From NCBI RefSeq assembly GCF_000613245.1, contig NZ_HG964937.1:307405-371404 (forward strand): DNA of 64,000 nt, written 5' to 3'. A program made the translations under genes and the position numbers. The DNA is from Mycobacterium asiaticum DSM 44297 (GTDB lineage: Bacteria; Actinomycetota; Actinomycetes; Mycobacteriales; Mycobacteriaceae). Below the pieces are notes generated by a model, which searched no databases, was not told the DNA's origin, and was given only the letters and a program-made list of their open reading frames with translations. Positions within the stretch are counted from its first letter, which is position 1. Each line of letters begins with the position of its first letter. Below, one piece after another: positions 28,566 through 36,487 of the stretch.

Positions 28566-29350
28566 TAGCGGATCTGCGGCTTTCGCTTTGCGGGCGGCTG
28601 GGCGGCCAACTCGGCCTGACCCAGCGGGTTACCCAGCCGCGTGTAGATGAGTCCCTGCTCCATGGCGGTCCGGTACGGCTTGTCCAAAGACTCCCAGATC
28701 GCCTTCACGGTGCCCTGCGTCGCCGTCGGGGGGTTGGCGGCGATCGTGGCCGCGATTTCGTGGGCGCGGCCCCAGAGCCGATCGGTTTCCACCACTTCCG
28801 TCACCAGGCCGATGCGCAGGGCGGTGTCCGCGCTGACCCGCTCGTCGTTGCCCATCAGTGCGATGCGCAGCGTGTCGCCCAGGCCGACGCGGCGCATCAG
28901 TCCGACCGGCTCGAGTGCACAAACCAGACCTACCGAGACGTGGGAATCGAAAAACGTCGCCTCGCGCGAGCAGATGACCACGTCGGATTCATTGACGAAA
29001 TAGAAGGCGCCCGCCGTGCACATGCCCTGGACGGCGCAGACCACCGGCTTCCACATCTTCTGCCACTTGGGGCTGAGGTATTCGCCGGGATCTTCATGAT
29101 TCCAGATGTTTTCGGGTTGGCCGTAGGGTGTCTTGATGTCCAGGCCGGCACTGAACGCCTGGCTGCCGGCGGCCCGCAGCACCACCGCGTTCACCGTATC
29201 GTCCAGCTTGACCGTGCGCCATGCTTCGGCCATCTCCCGACACATGGTGCGGTTGAAGGCATTGAGATGCTCGGGTCGGTTCAGCGTAATGGTGGCGACG
29301 TGGGCGGCAGCGTCGACGTCAAGCAGGATGGTCTCGAACTCGTGGCTCAT
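28565..29350 (-). CDS. enoyl-CoA hydratase/isomerase family protein lacking both usual glutamates
   Basis: The 261-residue crotonase-fold protein has ATITLNRPEHLNAFNRTM, the oxyanion-hole regions AVVLRAAGSQAFSAGLDIK and CAVQGMCTAGAFYFVNESDV, and FFDSHVSVGLVCALEPVGLM. In true hydratases two Glu residues (rat Glu144 and Glu164) do catalysis. Here the aligned positions fall in TAGAFYF and SHVSVG and are not Glu. It may be an isomerase, lyase or hydrolase of an acyl-CoA. It is fused by 1-base overlaps to its neighbours, including a paralog with the same FFD.HVS.G pattern. Confidence 0.85.
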   Translation of the reverse strand: MSHEFETILLDVDAAAHVATITLNRPEHLNAFNRTMCREMAEAWRTVKLDDTVNAVVLRAAGSQAFSAGLDIKTPYGQPENIWNHEDPGEYLSPKWQKMWKPVVCAVQGMCTAGAFYFVNESDVVICSREATFFDSHVSVGLVCALEPVGLMRRVGLGDTLRIALMGNDERVSADTALRIGLVTEVVETDRLWGRAHEIAATIAANPPTATQGTVKAIWESLDKPYRTAMEQGLIYTRLGNPLGQAELAAQPPAKRKPQIR

Positions 29351-30156
29351 CACTTGCACTGCCAATTCGGTTTCCGCTTCTCCACGAATGCGCGGGGGCC
29401 TTCCTGCGCGTCCTCGGTGCGCAGCACCCGCTCACGGAATGTCTCCGCCATGATCTCAGCTTCGTGCAGTGGGACATTGAGGCCCTTCAGTATTGCGAGC
29501 CGTGTTCCCCGAACCGCCAGGGGTGCATTGGAGTTGACGATGTCGGCGATCTGGCGGGCCCGATCCAGCAGTTGGTCATGTTCGACGATCTCGCTGATCA
29601 GCCCGAGTTCGTAGGCGCGTTGCGCGCTCATCCGCTCGTGTTTGCCCATCAGCGCCATCCGTAGCGCAATCGATCGCGGCAGCACCCGTGAGATTCGCAC
29701 CAACTCGCGTCCGGCCACCAGACCGATGCTGACGTGCGGATCGAAGAACGTGGCGCGGTCGGAGGCGATCACGATATCCGACGTCGTCACCCAGTCCATG
29801 CCTGCCCCGCAACACAATCCGTTGACGGCGGCCAGCACCGGCTTGGCCATGGTGCGAAACGGCGGAGTTCCCTCCTGGGGGGCCTCCCACTGGTCGTAGG
29901 TGGACAGGTAAGGACGCTCGTAGATCACCTTGCCGTCTTCGGGAATCTCCTTGACGTCGGCGCCCGTGCAGAACGCGCGTCCGGTGCCGGTCACGATGGT
30001 CAGCCATACGTCGTCGTCGTTCTCGGCTTCGGCATACGCGGCACGCAGCTCGGTGATCATGTGGGGACTCAGCGCATTCAGCGCCTCGGGACGGTTCAGC
30101 GTGATTATCGCGGTGTGTCCATCGACGTCGTAGCCGATGGTGTCAAACGTGGGCAT
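29350..30156 (-). CDS. enoyl-CoA hydratase/isomerase family protein
   Basis: The 268-residue crotonase has AIITLNRPEALNALSPHM, IVTGTGRAFCTGADVKEIPE, AAVNGLCCGAGMDWVTTSDI and FFDPHVSIGLVAGRELVRIS. The first catalytic Glu is replaced by Asp (GAGMDW) and the second by His (DPHVSIG). It resembles the neighbouring crotonase and the two may have arisen by duplication. Its C-terminus ends in a basic EKRKPNWQCK. The start is ATG 30156, 22 bases from the stop of the upstream crotonase. Confidence 0.85.
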   Translation of the reverse strand: MPTFDTIGYDVDGHTAIITLNRPEALNALSPHMITELRAAYAEAENDDDVWLTIVTGTGRAFCTGADVKEIPEDGKVIYERPYLSTYDQWEAPQEGTPPFRTMAKPVLAAVNGLCCGAGMDWVTTSDIVIASDRATFFDPHVSIGLVAGRELVRISRVLPRSIALRMALMGKHERMSAQRAYELGLISEIVEHDQLLDRARQIADIVNSNAPLAVRGTRLAILKGLNVPLHEAEIMAETFRERVLRTEDAQEGPRAFVEKRKPNWQCK

Positions 30157-30178
30157 TGTCGCATCCCTTCATGACAGT

Positions 30179-31021
30179 TCACCGGCCCCGGAACTGTGGC
30201 GCACGCCGTTCGCGGAAGGCATCCAAGCCCTCTCTGAAATCACTTGTTCGACATGATAATTCCAGATTGAACAGCTCCTGGGTCAGGGACTCACTCAGGG
30301 TGGCACCCTGCCCGAAGCCCAGAGCCTGCTTGGTCAGTCCGATCGCCACCGTCGGGCCGCCGGCCAGGCGCGCTAGGAGCTCCTCGACCGCATTCTCGTA
30401 GTCTTCGGTGGGCACGGCCTGGTGAATGAGGCCCCAATCGGCCGCATCGATCGCACCGACCTTCTCGCCGAGCAACAACATCCGCCTGGCGCGGGCCACC
30501 CCGATCAGCCGTGGCAGTAGCCAGGTCGAGCCGGAGTCCGGGCTGAAGCCGCGGTCCATGAACGGCTCCCAAAACATCGCGTCGCTGGTGGCGACGGTGA
30601 AGTCAGCGGCCAGAGCGAGATTGCAGCCCATGCCAGCAGCCCAACCCCGCACGCTGCACAGCACCGGCAGTTGAATGGTGTGCACCAGCTCGATCACGCG
30701 GTGTGCGGCGTGCGGGACCCGTCGCACCAGGTCACCCGTGCGGGGCCGCTTACCGTCGGCGGAGTTGGTGGCCACCCAGTCCGCGCCCGCGCAGAAGTCG
30801 TCTCCGGCACCGCGGATATGTATCGCGCGCAACGAGTAATCGGTCGCCGCGTCGGACAGCACATCGACGAGTGACTGAATCATCATGTGTGTCAGAGAAT
30901 TACGACGTGATGGTCGATCGAGAGTAATGCGGAGAACGCCACCCTCGCGGTGCGCCGCCACCGAACCCTGGGCCTCGGTCGAGTCAGCCCCGTGACTCAC
31001 TGTCGGATCCGGCTCTTCCAC
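30179..31021 (-). CDS. enoyl-CoA hydratase/isomerase family protein (PaaG-like)
   Basis: The 280-residue crotonase starts at GTG 31021. It has LRITLDRPSRRNSLTHMM, IRGAGDDFCAGADWVAT, CSVRGWAAGMGCNLALAADF, FWEPFMDRGFSPDSGSTWLLPRLIG and the PaaG/isomerase-type ending APQFRGR. The Asp in GFSPDSG is the position used by ring-forming and isomerising members such as PaaG. It is the first gene of the six-gene leftward operon; the regulon motif (31035-31053) starts 13 bases before its start codon, and a -10-like TATAGT (31031-31036, minus strand) would give a near-leaderless mRNA. Confidence 0.87.
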   Translation of the reverse strand: MEEPDPTVSHGADSTEAQGSVAAHREGGVLRITLDRPSRRNSLTHMMIQSLVDVLSDAATDYSLRAIHIRGAGDDFCAGADWVATNSADGKRPRTGDLVRRVPHAAHRVIELVHTIQLPVLCSVRGWAAGMGCNLALAADFTVATSDAMFWEPFMDRGFSPDSGSTWLLPRLIGVARARRMLLLGEKVGAIDAADWGLIHQAVPTEDYENAVEELLARLAGGPTVAIGLTKQALGFGQGATLSESLTQELFNLELSCRTSDFREGLDAFRERRAPQFRGR

Positions 31022-31034
31022 TGATCTCCAACTA

Positions 31035-31053
31035 TACGGTTACCCATACAGTA
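31035..31053. promoter_or_regulatory. island regulon motif, copy 1 (divergent crotonase / thioesterase)
   Basis: TACGGTTACCCATACAGTA fits the pattern TACSGWW-N5-TACWGTA shared by nine sites in this window. It lies in the 106-base gap between the leftward crotonase operon (start 31021) and the rightward thioesterase-crotonase operon (start 31128). On the minus strand it partly overlaps a TATAGT -10. Confidence 0.6.
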
Positions 31054-31127
31054 AACAATACGATTGATACGCTGTATAAGTTAGCAAGGAATCGCTGCCG
31101 ACGGAACAGCAGGGTGAAAGAGGACGC

Positions 31128-31817
31128 ATGGCCGAAGGCGTCGAAGGTCGAGGGCAGGCAAGTCCCGAGCGGACCAGGTTCGGTGAGGCGCCTCTCGCCC
31201 AGACCGTCGCAGTTGCGGGCGCCATCCGGCGGCTCAGTTCACTGTTGTTGTCCATGGAGAGCGCACATCCGACCGTGGATGCCATGCTCGCCCAGTTCGC
31301 CGTCTGGGAGGGCGAACTCGCCGCTGCGGCGCCAACCGACCTCACCCCGCGAGTCGGCGACGTGCATGCCGACGCCGGACGGGTCTACCTGGATCATGCG
31401 ACCGACATCGGTGCCTTCAATCCATGCTTTCCGGAATACCGGTTCGACCACCTCGACACCGAGACTGCCACCGGCCGGGTCACCTTCCCGCTGGTTTACG
31501 AGGGGCCGCCGGGACTGGTGCACGGCGGATTCCTGGGCGTCTTCTTCGACTGCATCATGCAGCACCAGAATTGCGTGACCGGGTTATCCGGAAAGACCCG
31601 GTCGCTGACCGTCACATTCCGCCGGCCGACCCCGATACTGACCGAGTTGCGGTTCGACATTGCCCGAACGCAGACCGAGCGCGGCATCACCTCGACGGCC
31701 CGGCTGTTGCTCGGCGAGGAGGTGCTGTGCATCGGTGAGGTCAACACACTGGCGTCCCGCCCGGAACAGCTCTCCACCACCCAATTCGGCAGGCGCCGAG
31801 AGGAGTTAGACAGATGA
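31128..31817 (+). CDS. hotdog-fold thioesterase (PaaI/4HBT-like)
   Basis: The 229-residue protein has a C-terminal hotdog domain (about residues 100-215) with GPPGLVHGGFLGVFFDCIMQHQN, the central helix that carries the active site in PaaI-type thioesterases, followed by TRSLTVTFRRPTPILTELRF. It should release free acid from a CoA ester. The N-terminal 90 residues are helical and lack a known domain. It overlaps the downstream crotonase by 4 bases. A second, distantly similar hotdog gene is at 53934-54551. Confidence 0.8.
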   Translation: MAEGVEGRGQASPERTRFGEAPLAQTVAVAGAIRRLSSLLLSMESAHPTVDAMLAQFAVWEGELAAAAPTDLTPRVGDVHADAGRVYLDHATDIGAFNPCFPEYRFDHLDTETATGRVTFPLVYEGPPGLVHGGFLGVFFDCIMQHQNCVTGLSGKTRSLTVTFRRPTPILTELRFDIARTQTERGITSTARLLLGEEVLCIGEVNTLASRPEQLSTTQFGRRREELDR

Positions 31818-32707
31818 CCGCCTCCTTCGACACCGCTGACGACCGGGTGCTTTTCGATGTGGATGCCGACCATCGGATCGCCACTATTACGCTGAACAAC
31901 CCCGAGCACCGCAACACCTACGACCCGCCCATGCGTGATGCGATTGCCAGATGCCTGGATCAGGTCGCCGATGACGACGACCTCACCGTGGTGTTGCTGC
32001 GCGGTGCGGGCGGCACCTTCAGCACGGGCGCGGACATGAACAACGCCTACGGGTGGTATGGCACGAAAGACGGCGACGAGCCGTCCAAACGCAGCCGGCC
32101 GAGCCAACGACGACGACTCGCCGTGGACCGCAAGTCATTTGGCTTCTACCACAACCTGCTGGGCTTTCCGAAGGTGACGGTCGGCGAGATCGCCGGCTAC
32201 GCCCTGGGCGGCGGTTTCGAGATAGCCCTGATGACCGACATTTCGGTGATCGCCCGGGACACCAAGATCGGCATGCCGGCCACGCGTTTCCTCGGGCCCG
32301 CGCTGGGCAGCCTGCACATGTTCTTCCATCGACTGGGTCCGGTGCTGGCGCGGCGACTGCTGTTGACCGGCGACATCATTGAAGCCGGTGACCTCGCCCA
32401 ATTCGGAATCTTCACCGAGACATGCGATCCCGGATCGGTCACCGCACGCGCCCGCTACTGGGCGGAGAAGGCGGCCAAGATGCCGGCCGACGGCATCGTC
32501 ATCGCCAAGGAGGCCTTTCGGCTCGTCGAACAGAGCCAGGCATATCAGGGCGAAGAGGTCGCCAGCTATCTCTTTCACGCCTTCGGCACGAACCTGCAAT
32601 TCGCACCGGGCGAGTTCAATTTCGTCAAGACCCGAGCGCAGCACGGCACCAAGGAAGCGTTCCGGCTACGAGACGAACACTTCCACGTGCCGGAACCGGA
32701 AGTCTGA
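31814..32707 (+). CDS. enoyl-CoA hydratase/isomerase family protein
   Basis: The 297-residue crotonase has IATITLNNPEHRNTYDPPM, VLLRGAGGTFSTGADMNNAYGW, GEIAGYALGGGFEIALMTDI with the first catalytic Glu present, and [24 protein letters not shown], where Thr replaces the second Glu. An insert KRSRPSQRRRLAVD near residue 96 and a long C-terminal tail (FNFVKTRAQHGTKEAFRLRD) make it longer than typical hydratases. It ends 15 bases from the convergent tetR gene. Confidence 0.87.
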   Translation: MTASFDTADDRVLFDVDADHRIATITLNNPEHRNTYDPPMRDAIARCLDQVADDDDLTVVLLRGAGGTFSTGADMNNAYGWYGTKDGDEPSKRSRPSQRRRLAVDRKSFGFYHNLLGFPKVTVGEIAGYALGGGFEIALMTDISVIARDTKIGMPATRFLGPALGSLHMFFHRLGPVLARRLLLTGDIIEAGDLAQFGIFTETCDPGSVTARARYWAEKAAKMPADGIVIAKEAFRLVEQSQAYQGEEVASYLFHAFGTNLQFAPGEFNFVKTRAQHGTKEAFRLRDEHFHVPEPEV

Positions 32708-32722
32708 CAAGGCGTTTGGTCG

Positions 32723-33499
32723 TCAGCGAGCGGTCGTGCTGCGGGCGCGCGGCGCGGCCTTGCGCGGGGCGCCCTTCTTGGCTTTCGCCGCGGGCTTGGC
32801 GGTCTTCTCGATGAGCTGACTGGCGTGGTCGAGGATGCACTCGAGGCCGTATTCGAAATTCTGCTCGTTCGGAGCCCCAATTCGGTGCCCCTTGCCGGTC
32901 ACCCGGGCGATCAACGGGGTGGTCCCCGGATCGATGGCGACGGCATCCTCGATGGTGCGGTTGCCGTCGTCGGACGACTCATTTTTCTCGTGCAGTCGAT
33001 GCAACACCACGGACCCGCGCACGTGCAGCGAGATGGCGGAGTAGGTATCGAATGCGTCCTCTGGTGACAGGCCCGCCTCGACCAGGTTGCTGATCGCCTT
33101 CTCCATCTCCTGGGCGCCGACCCGGGCGGCCTTCGGGCTTAACGCGGCCCGGATCAGAATCAGGTCGCACAAAATCGGATTGCCCATGAACGTCTTGCGC
33201 ATCAACCGCGCGTGATTGCGCAGCGTCTCGCGCCAATCGGCGGCTTCGACATAGGGGGTGGCAAAAACGTATTTGCTCAGCGCGCGGTCGGTCATCGCGT
33301 TGAGCAGATCGTCCTTTTTGCGGAAGTACCAGTAGATGCTGGTGACGCCCACACCGAGGTGCTTGCCGAGCAGTGGCATGCTCAGGTTGTCGATCGAAAC
33401 CTGTTCTGCCAGTTCAAATGCGCCGGTGATGATGTCGTCGGGGTTGATGGACCCACGTTCGCGCCGCTGACGCTTTTCCGCAGTTGCCTGCTTTGCCAC
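32723..33499 (-). CDS. TetR family regulator with lysine/alanine-rich tail, candidate regulator of the island
   Basis: The 258-residue protein has a TetR helix-turn-helix (ITGAFELAEQVSIDNLSMPL then GKHLGVGVTSIYWYFRKKDD, about 24-66), a helical C-terminal domain, and an unusual basic tail KTAKPAAKAKKGAPRKAAPR resembling histone H1/HupB tails. GTG 33499 has a GGAGG ribosome binding site 9 bases upstream. Site copy 2 of the island motif (33561-33579) sits in its promoter, as expected for a self-regulating TetR. That it binds all nine copies is an inference from position. Confidence 0.88.
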   Translation of the reverse strand: MAKQATAEKRQRRERGSINPDDIITGAFELAEQVSIDNLSMPLLGKHLGVGVTSIYWYFRKKDDLLNAMTDRALSKYVFATPYVEAADWRETLRNHARLMRKTFMGNPILCDLILIRAALSPKAARVGAQEMEKAISNLVEAGLSPEDAFDTYSAISLHVRGSVVLHRLHEKNESSDDGNRTIEDAVAIDPGTTPLIARVTGKGHRIGAPNEQNFEYGLECILDHASQLIEKTAKPAAKAKKGAPRKAAPRARSTTAR

Positions 33500-33560
33500 T
33501 GCCGGGCACCTCCATCACAATATGTTGTGCGCACGCGGTCTCAACCCAGTTTGCACCTGC

Positions 33561-33579
33561 TACTGTAATACCTATCGTA
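33561..33579. promoter_or_regulatory. island regulon motif, copy 2 (tetR / DapA-like promoter)
   Basis: Read on the minus strand the sequence is TACGATAGGTATTACAGTA. It shares GATAGGTA and the ACAGTA end with copies at 35613 and 39593, with one base moved between the left half and the spacer. It lies between tetR (start 33499, leftward) and the DapA-like gene (start 33614, rightward). Confidence 0.6.
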
Positions 33580-33613
33580 GGCTTTTTTGTATACATCGCA
33601 GAGCAGGCCCGTC

Positions 33614-34618
33614 GTGGCGACGGCCGCTGAGGCGCGTGCTTGGGCCCGAGGCGCTTTGCGGGGCATCGGCGACTCGCTTTACACCCCCTTCAGCGGTCCC
33701 GACGGTGACGATATCGATTGGGATGCCTACCGCGCACTGGTCCGGTACTGCGTCGGTGATCTCGGACACCCCCTGTTGTGGTGCACCAGCGGCCTGGCCG
33801 AATTCTGGGCGTTGACCATTGATGAGCGAAAGCGCTTGTTGGAGGTGGCCATCGAGGAGGGCCGGCGAGCCAACCCCGATGTCGTCGTGCAGGCCTGTAC
33901 CGCGGCCACGTCCGCCAAGGACTGTCTGGAGTTGACGCTGCACGCTCAACAGGCGGGCGCCGACATCGCCTACATCCAGACGCCGATGATGGAAACCCAT
34001 GGCGGCGAAGGGGTCCTGAGGTTTTTCTCCTATATCGCGGCGCGCACCGACATCGCGCTAGGCATGTTCAACTCGCCGTCTTCGGGCTACGTGGTGAGCG
34101 CGGCCGAAAGCGCGCGGATCTACCACGAGGTGCCCGCGGTGTGCGCCACCAAGGAGGGGGCATTCCGTCCGGAGAACAGCAGGCGGTTGCACGAGCTGGC
34201 GCCCGACCTGGTGCTGTGGGAATGCGACCGGACGGTGTACCGCGCGGGGTGGCTGCGCGCCGGAATCGTCTGCCCGGCGCAACTGGGCACCGCCGGCTAT
34301 CTGTTCGAGACGCCGGGGCGCCGATTGTTCTCCGAATACTGGGATCTGGTGCTGGCCGACAAGTTGGTCGAGGCGATGGACTACGGCCGCGAGTCAGGGT
34401 TGGATCAGTTCGATCTTGACATCGGCGGGTGGTTCACCTGCTACCCAGGGCGGGCTGACTACTTCACGCATTGGGGTGGTGCGTTCAAATTCGCGGCGTC
34501 CGTACTGGGCCTGCCGATCGGGGACTATCCGCATTCACGGCCTCCCCAGGCCGTGCTACCGCCGGAGGCCAAAGCGCAGATCGAGAACGCGTATCGCCAA
34601 CTCGGGCTGGTCGAATAG
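33614..34618 (+). CDS. dihydrodipicolinate synthase family (DapA-like) aldolase/lyase
   Basis: The 334-residue TIM-barrel protein has the family's Schiff-base lysine in AVCATKEGAFRPE (about residue 182), GLAEFWALTIDERKRLLEVA for the usual GE...LT..E block, and GMFNSPSSGY, where the DapA tyrosine of YN.P is Phe. DapA relatives include hydratase-aldolases of aromatic-ring degradation (NahE, PhdJ), a better fit here than lysine synthesis. GTG 33614 gives VATAAEARAWARGALRGIGD; TTG 33587 would add nine residues. A strong terminator follows. Confidence 0.8.
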   Translation: MATAAEARAWARGALRGIGDSLYTPFSGPDGDDIDWDAYRALVRYCVGDLGHPLLWCTSGLAEFWALTIDERKRLLEVAIEEGRRANPDVVVQACTAATSAKDCLELTLHAQQAGADIAYIQTPMMETHGGEGVLRFFSYIAARTDIALGMFNSPSSGYVVSAAESARIYHEVPAVCATKEGAFRPENSRRLHELAPDLVLWECDRTVYRAGWLRAGIVCPAQLGTAGYLFETPGRRLFSEYWDLVLADKLVEAMDYGRESGLDQFDLDIGGWFTCYPGRADYFTHWGGAFKFAASVLGLPIGDYPHSRPPQAVLPPEAKAQIENAYRQLGLVE

Positions 34619-34647
34619 TCAGAAGCCGTTGTGGCACGACGGATTTG

Positions 34648-34686
34648 GATGAAGGCCCGGCCGATTATGGTGGCTGGGCCTTCATC
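34648..34686. terminator. bidirectional hairpin terminator
   Basis: GATGAAGGCCCGGCC (34648-34662) pairs with GGCTGGGCCTTCATC (34672-34686): 14 of 15 positions pair, around a 9-base loop. It lies between the convergent DapA-like gene (end 34618) and the CsbD gene (end 34695), so it can stop transcription from both sides. Confidence 0.8.
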
Positions 34687-34694
34687 CGCGCCGA

Positions 34695-34931
34695 CTACTG
34701 CTGCGCTTCTTGGCGCGCCTCCTGAACCTTCGCTTCGGCACGAGCCTTGTCGGCCTCGGCCTCGTACTTGGCCGCATCACGCTGGGCTTCGGCCTTGTCC
34801 TGCTGAGCCTTGCCCTCATTGACGAGATCGTTGGCGCCGGTCACGGTGCCGATGACTTCCTTGGCCTTGCCTTTGACGTCCTCCACGATGCCCTTGATCG
34901 CCTCCGCCGGACCGCTGTTGCTGTTCGCCAT
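34695..34931 (-). CDS. CsbD-like / microaggregate-binding protein
   Basis: The 78-residue hydrophilic protein opens MANSNSGPAEAIKGIVEDVKGKAKEVIG, the CsbD general-stress pattern, and continues with a charged alanine-rich helix (DKAEAQRDAAKYEAEADKAR). Mycobacterial relatives are annotated as microaggregate-binding protein 1. The biochemical role is unknown. ATG 34931 has a GGGAGAG ribosome binding site at good spacing. It is 53 bases downstream of a small membrane protein gene on the same strand. Confidence 0.8.
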   Translation of the reverse strand: MANSNSGPAEAIKGIVEDVKGKAKEVIGTVTGANDLVNEGKAQQDKAEAQRDAAKYEAEADKARAEAKVQEARQEAQQ

Positions 34932-34984
34932 GATGCTCTCCCTTTCGGTTGATGTCCTTTTGAGGACATTTCCCAATCGGAGGG

Positions 34985-35224
34985 TCAGGGCAAACTTGCT
35001 GGCGACGTGTCGCTCGTCACGGGCGCGGCCGGTTGGGGCGCCGACGCCGCCGACTGCTCCGCGGCGTGGGCGCGTCGCCGCACGAACAGCAGTGCCGCGC
35101 CGACGAGTCCACCGATCAGTGAAACCCACAACAGCAGCTGGGAGAGGGTAAGGGCCAGTTGGGCGCGCACCAACGCCGAGCGCGCCTGACCCAGGCGATG
35201 AGCGACTGCCTTCGTTCTATCCAT
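34985..35224 (-). CDS. small single-pass membrane protein
   Basis: A 79-residue protein begins MDRTKAVAHRLGQARSALVR, has one membrane helix (LTLSQLLLWVSLIGGLVGAALLFV), a short basic stretch RRRAH and an Ala/Pro/Ser-rich tail. I do not recognise a family. It lies beside the CsbD and GlsB/YeaQ genes, so a stress or envelope role is plausible from context only. ATG 35224 follows a GAGGGGA ribosome binding site. Confidence 0.6.
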   Translation of the reverse strand: MDRTKAVAHRLGQARSALVRAQLALTLSQLLLWVSLIGGLVGAALLFVRRRAHAAEQSAASAPQPAAPVTSDTSPASLP

Positions 35225-35242
35225 GAAGTCCCCTCGAGGATC

Positions 35243-35267
35243 GGTTATGGGAGCGGATAGCTGGGCA
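35243..35267 (+). promoter_or_regulatory. SigF-like promoter candidate
   Basis: GGTTA (35243-35247), 15-base spacer, GGGCA (35263-35267) matches 4 of 5 bases at each half of the remembered mycobacterial SigF consensus GGTTT-N15-17-GGGTA. It would start transcription about 50 bases before the GlsB/YeaQ gene, a family often under stress sigma factors. Confidence 0.35.
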
Positions 35268-35326
35268 TACCCGTGACAATGGGCCTTCATGCGCGGCAGG
35301 GCCCGTCGCCCTCGAAAGGATTGGAA

Positions 35327-35599
35327 ATGCTCACTCTAGGAGTAATCGGTTGGATCATCATCGGCGGTCTGGCCGGTTGGGTCGGCAGCAAGATCATGAA
35401 GACCGACGCGCAGATGGGGCTGGTGCTCAATATCGTGGTCGGTATTGTCGGCGGCCTGATCGGCGGATTTCTGCTCCGCGGCTTTGGTGTCGATGTGGCA
35501 GGAGGAGGGCTGCTGTTCTCTTTCTTGACGTGTCTGCTGGGCGCGGTGATCCTGCTGGCGATCGTCAAACTGGTTAGCGGCCGGCGCGTATCGCGCTAG
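35327..35599 (+). CDS. GlsB/YeaQ/YmgE family stress response membrane protein
   Basis: The 90-residue protein has three hydrophobic segments with the family's glycine pattern: LGVIGWIIIGGLAGWVGSKI, MGLVLNIVVGIVGGLIGGFLL and LLFSFLTCLLGAVILLAIVK. It is an inner-membrane transglycosylase-associated (Tag) family protein with no proven activity. ATG 35327 is preceded by GAAAGGATTGGAA. The start MLTLGVIGW is the family N-terminus. Confidence 0.85.
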   Translation: MLTLGVIGWIIIGGLAGWVGSKIMKTDAQMGLVLNIVVGIVGGLIGGFLLRGFGVDVAGGGLLFSFLTCLLGAVILLAIVKLVSGRRVSR

Positions 35600-35612
35600 T
35601 TGTGGAATGCGC

Positions 35613-35631
35613 TACCGATAGGTAGACAGTA
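35613..35631 (+). promoter_or_regulatory. island regulon motif, copy 3 (upstream of crotonase 35635)
   Basis: TACCGATAGGTAGACAGTA is identical to the copy at 39593 except for one base (G for T at position 13). It ends 3 bases before GTG 35635, so the gene is either read from a leaderless mRNA or starts slightly further in. Confidence 0.65.
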
Positions 35632-35634
35632 TGG

Positions 35635-36486
35635 GTGCCTGACCCGTCGCCTGCCGTCGCCGATGGCGAAGACGCGGTGCTCTACGAGGACACGCCCGCC
35701 GGCGTCGCAATCGTCACGCTCAACCGCCCGGAGCGTCTCAACGCATGGGGTCCAGATATGGCCCCCGCGTTCTATGCGGCCATCGATCGTGCGGAGCGGG
35801 ACGCCGCGATCAAAGTGATCGTGGTGACCGGTCGCGGCCGTGCGTTCTGCGCCGGGGCGCATCTCGGCTCGTCGGATTCGTCAGGCAGCGTAGGTAAGTC
35901 GGTTCAGAGCGCTGGTGGCAAGAGTGTGGCCGATCTGGTCGGTGAACGACCGCCGCACTTCGTGACCGAGTTGCGCAAGCCCGTCATCGCGGCGATCAAC
36001 GGCCCGTGCGTTGGCATCGGCCTGACCCAGGCGTTGATGTGCGATATCCGGTTCGCCGCGGCAGGTGCGAAGTTCGGCGCGGTGTTCGCCCGCCGTGGGT
36101 TGATCGCGGAATTCGGAATCTCCTGGATCCTGCCGAGATTGGTGGGGTGGGGCGTCGCGCTCGAGTTGCTGTTGAGTGGACGTACTTTTCTGGCCGACGA
36201 GGCGGTCGCGCTGGGTTTGGTGAAAGAAGTGGTGGCCCCAGAAGACCTGATGCCGCGCGTACTGGAATACGCCGAGGACATTGCCAAGTACTGCTCGCCG
36301 ACAGCCATGGCGGTGATCAAGAGACAGGCCTACGGCGACGCAACGCGCGACGTGGTCGCGGCCACGGCGGACGCCGAAACCCTGATGTGGGAAGCGCTCC
36401 CGCGCCCCGACGTCGTCGAAGGGATCGTGAGCTTTCTGCAGAAGCGGCCGCCGCAGTTTCCGCCGCTTAGTCCATCCGACGCGTAG
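35635..36486 (+). CDS. enoyl-CoA hydratase/isomerase family protein
   Basis: The 283-residue crotonase has AIVTLNRPERLNAWGPDM, VVTGRGRAFCAGAHLGSSD, AAINGPCVGIGLTQALMCDI and ARRGLIAEFGISWILPRLVG, the last with the Glu found in isomerase-type members. It is a clear paralog of the gene at 39674-40555 and both have a near-identical regulon motif upstream. GTG 35635 is used; GTG 35677 (VLYEDTPAGVAIVTL) is possible if the mRNA starts downstream of the motif. Confidence 0.87.
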   Translation: MPDPSPAVADGEDAVLYEDTPAGVAIVTLNRPERLNAWGPDMAPAFYAAIDRAERDAAIKVIVVTGRGRAFCAGAHLGSSDSSGSVGKSVQSAGGKSVADLVGERPPHFVTELRKPVIAAINGPCVGIGLTQALMCDIRFAAAGAKFGAVFARRGLIAEFGISWILPRLVGWGVALELLLSGRTFLADEAVALGLVKEVVAPEDLMPRVLEYAEDIAKYCSPTAMAVIKRQAYGDATRDVVAATADAETLMWEALPRPDVVEGIVSFLQKRPPQFPPLSPSDA

Positions 36487-36487
36487 C

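Noticed and set aside
31064..31080. TTGATACGCTGTATAAG beside motif copy 1 as a second site
   Set aside because: The TAC-to-GTA spacing and left half do not fit the pattern of the other nine sites.
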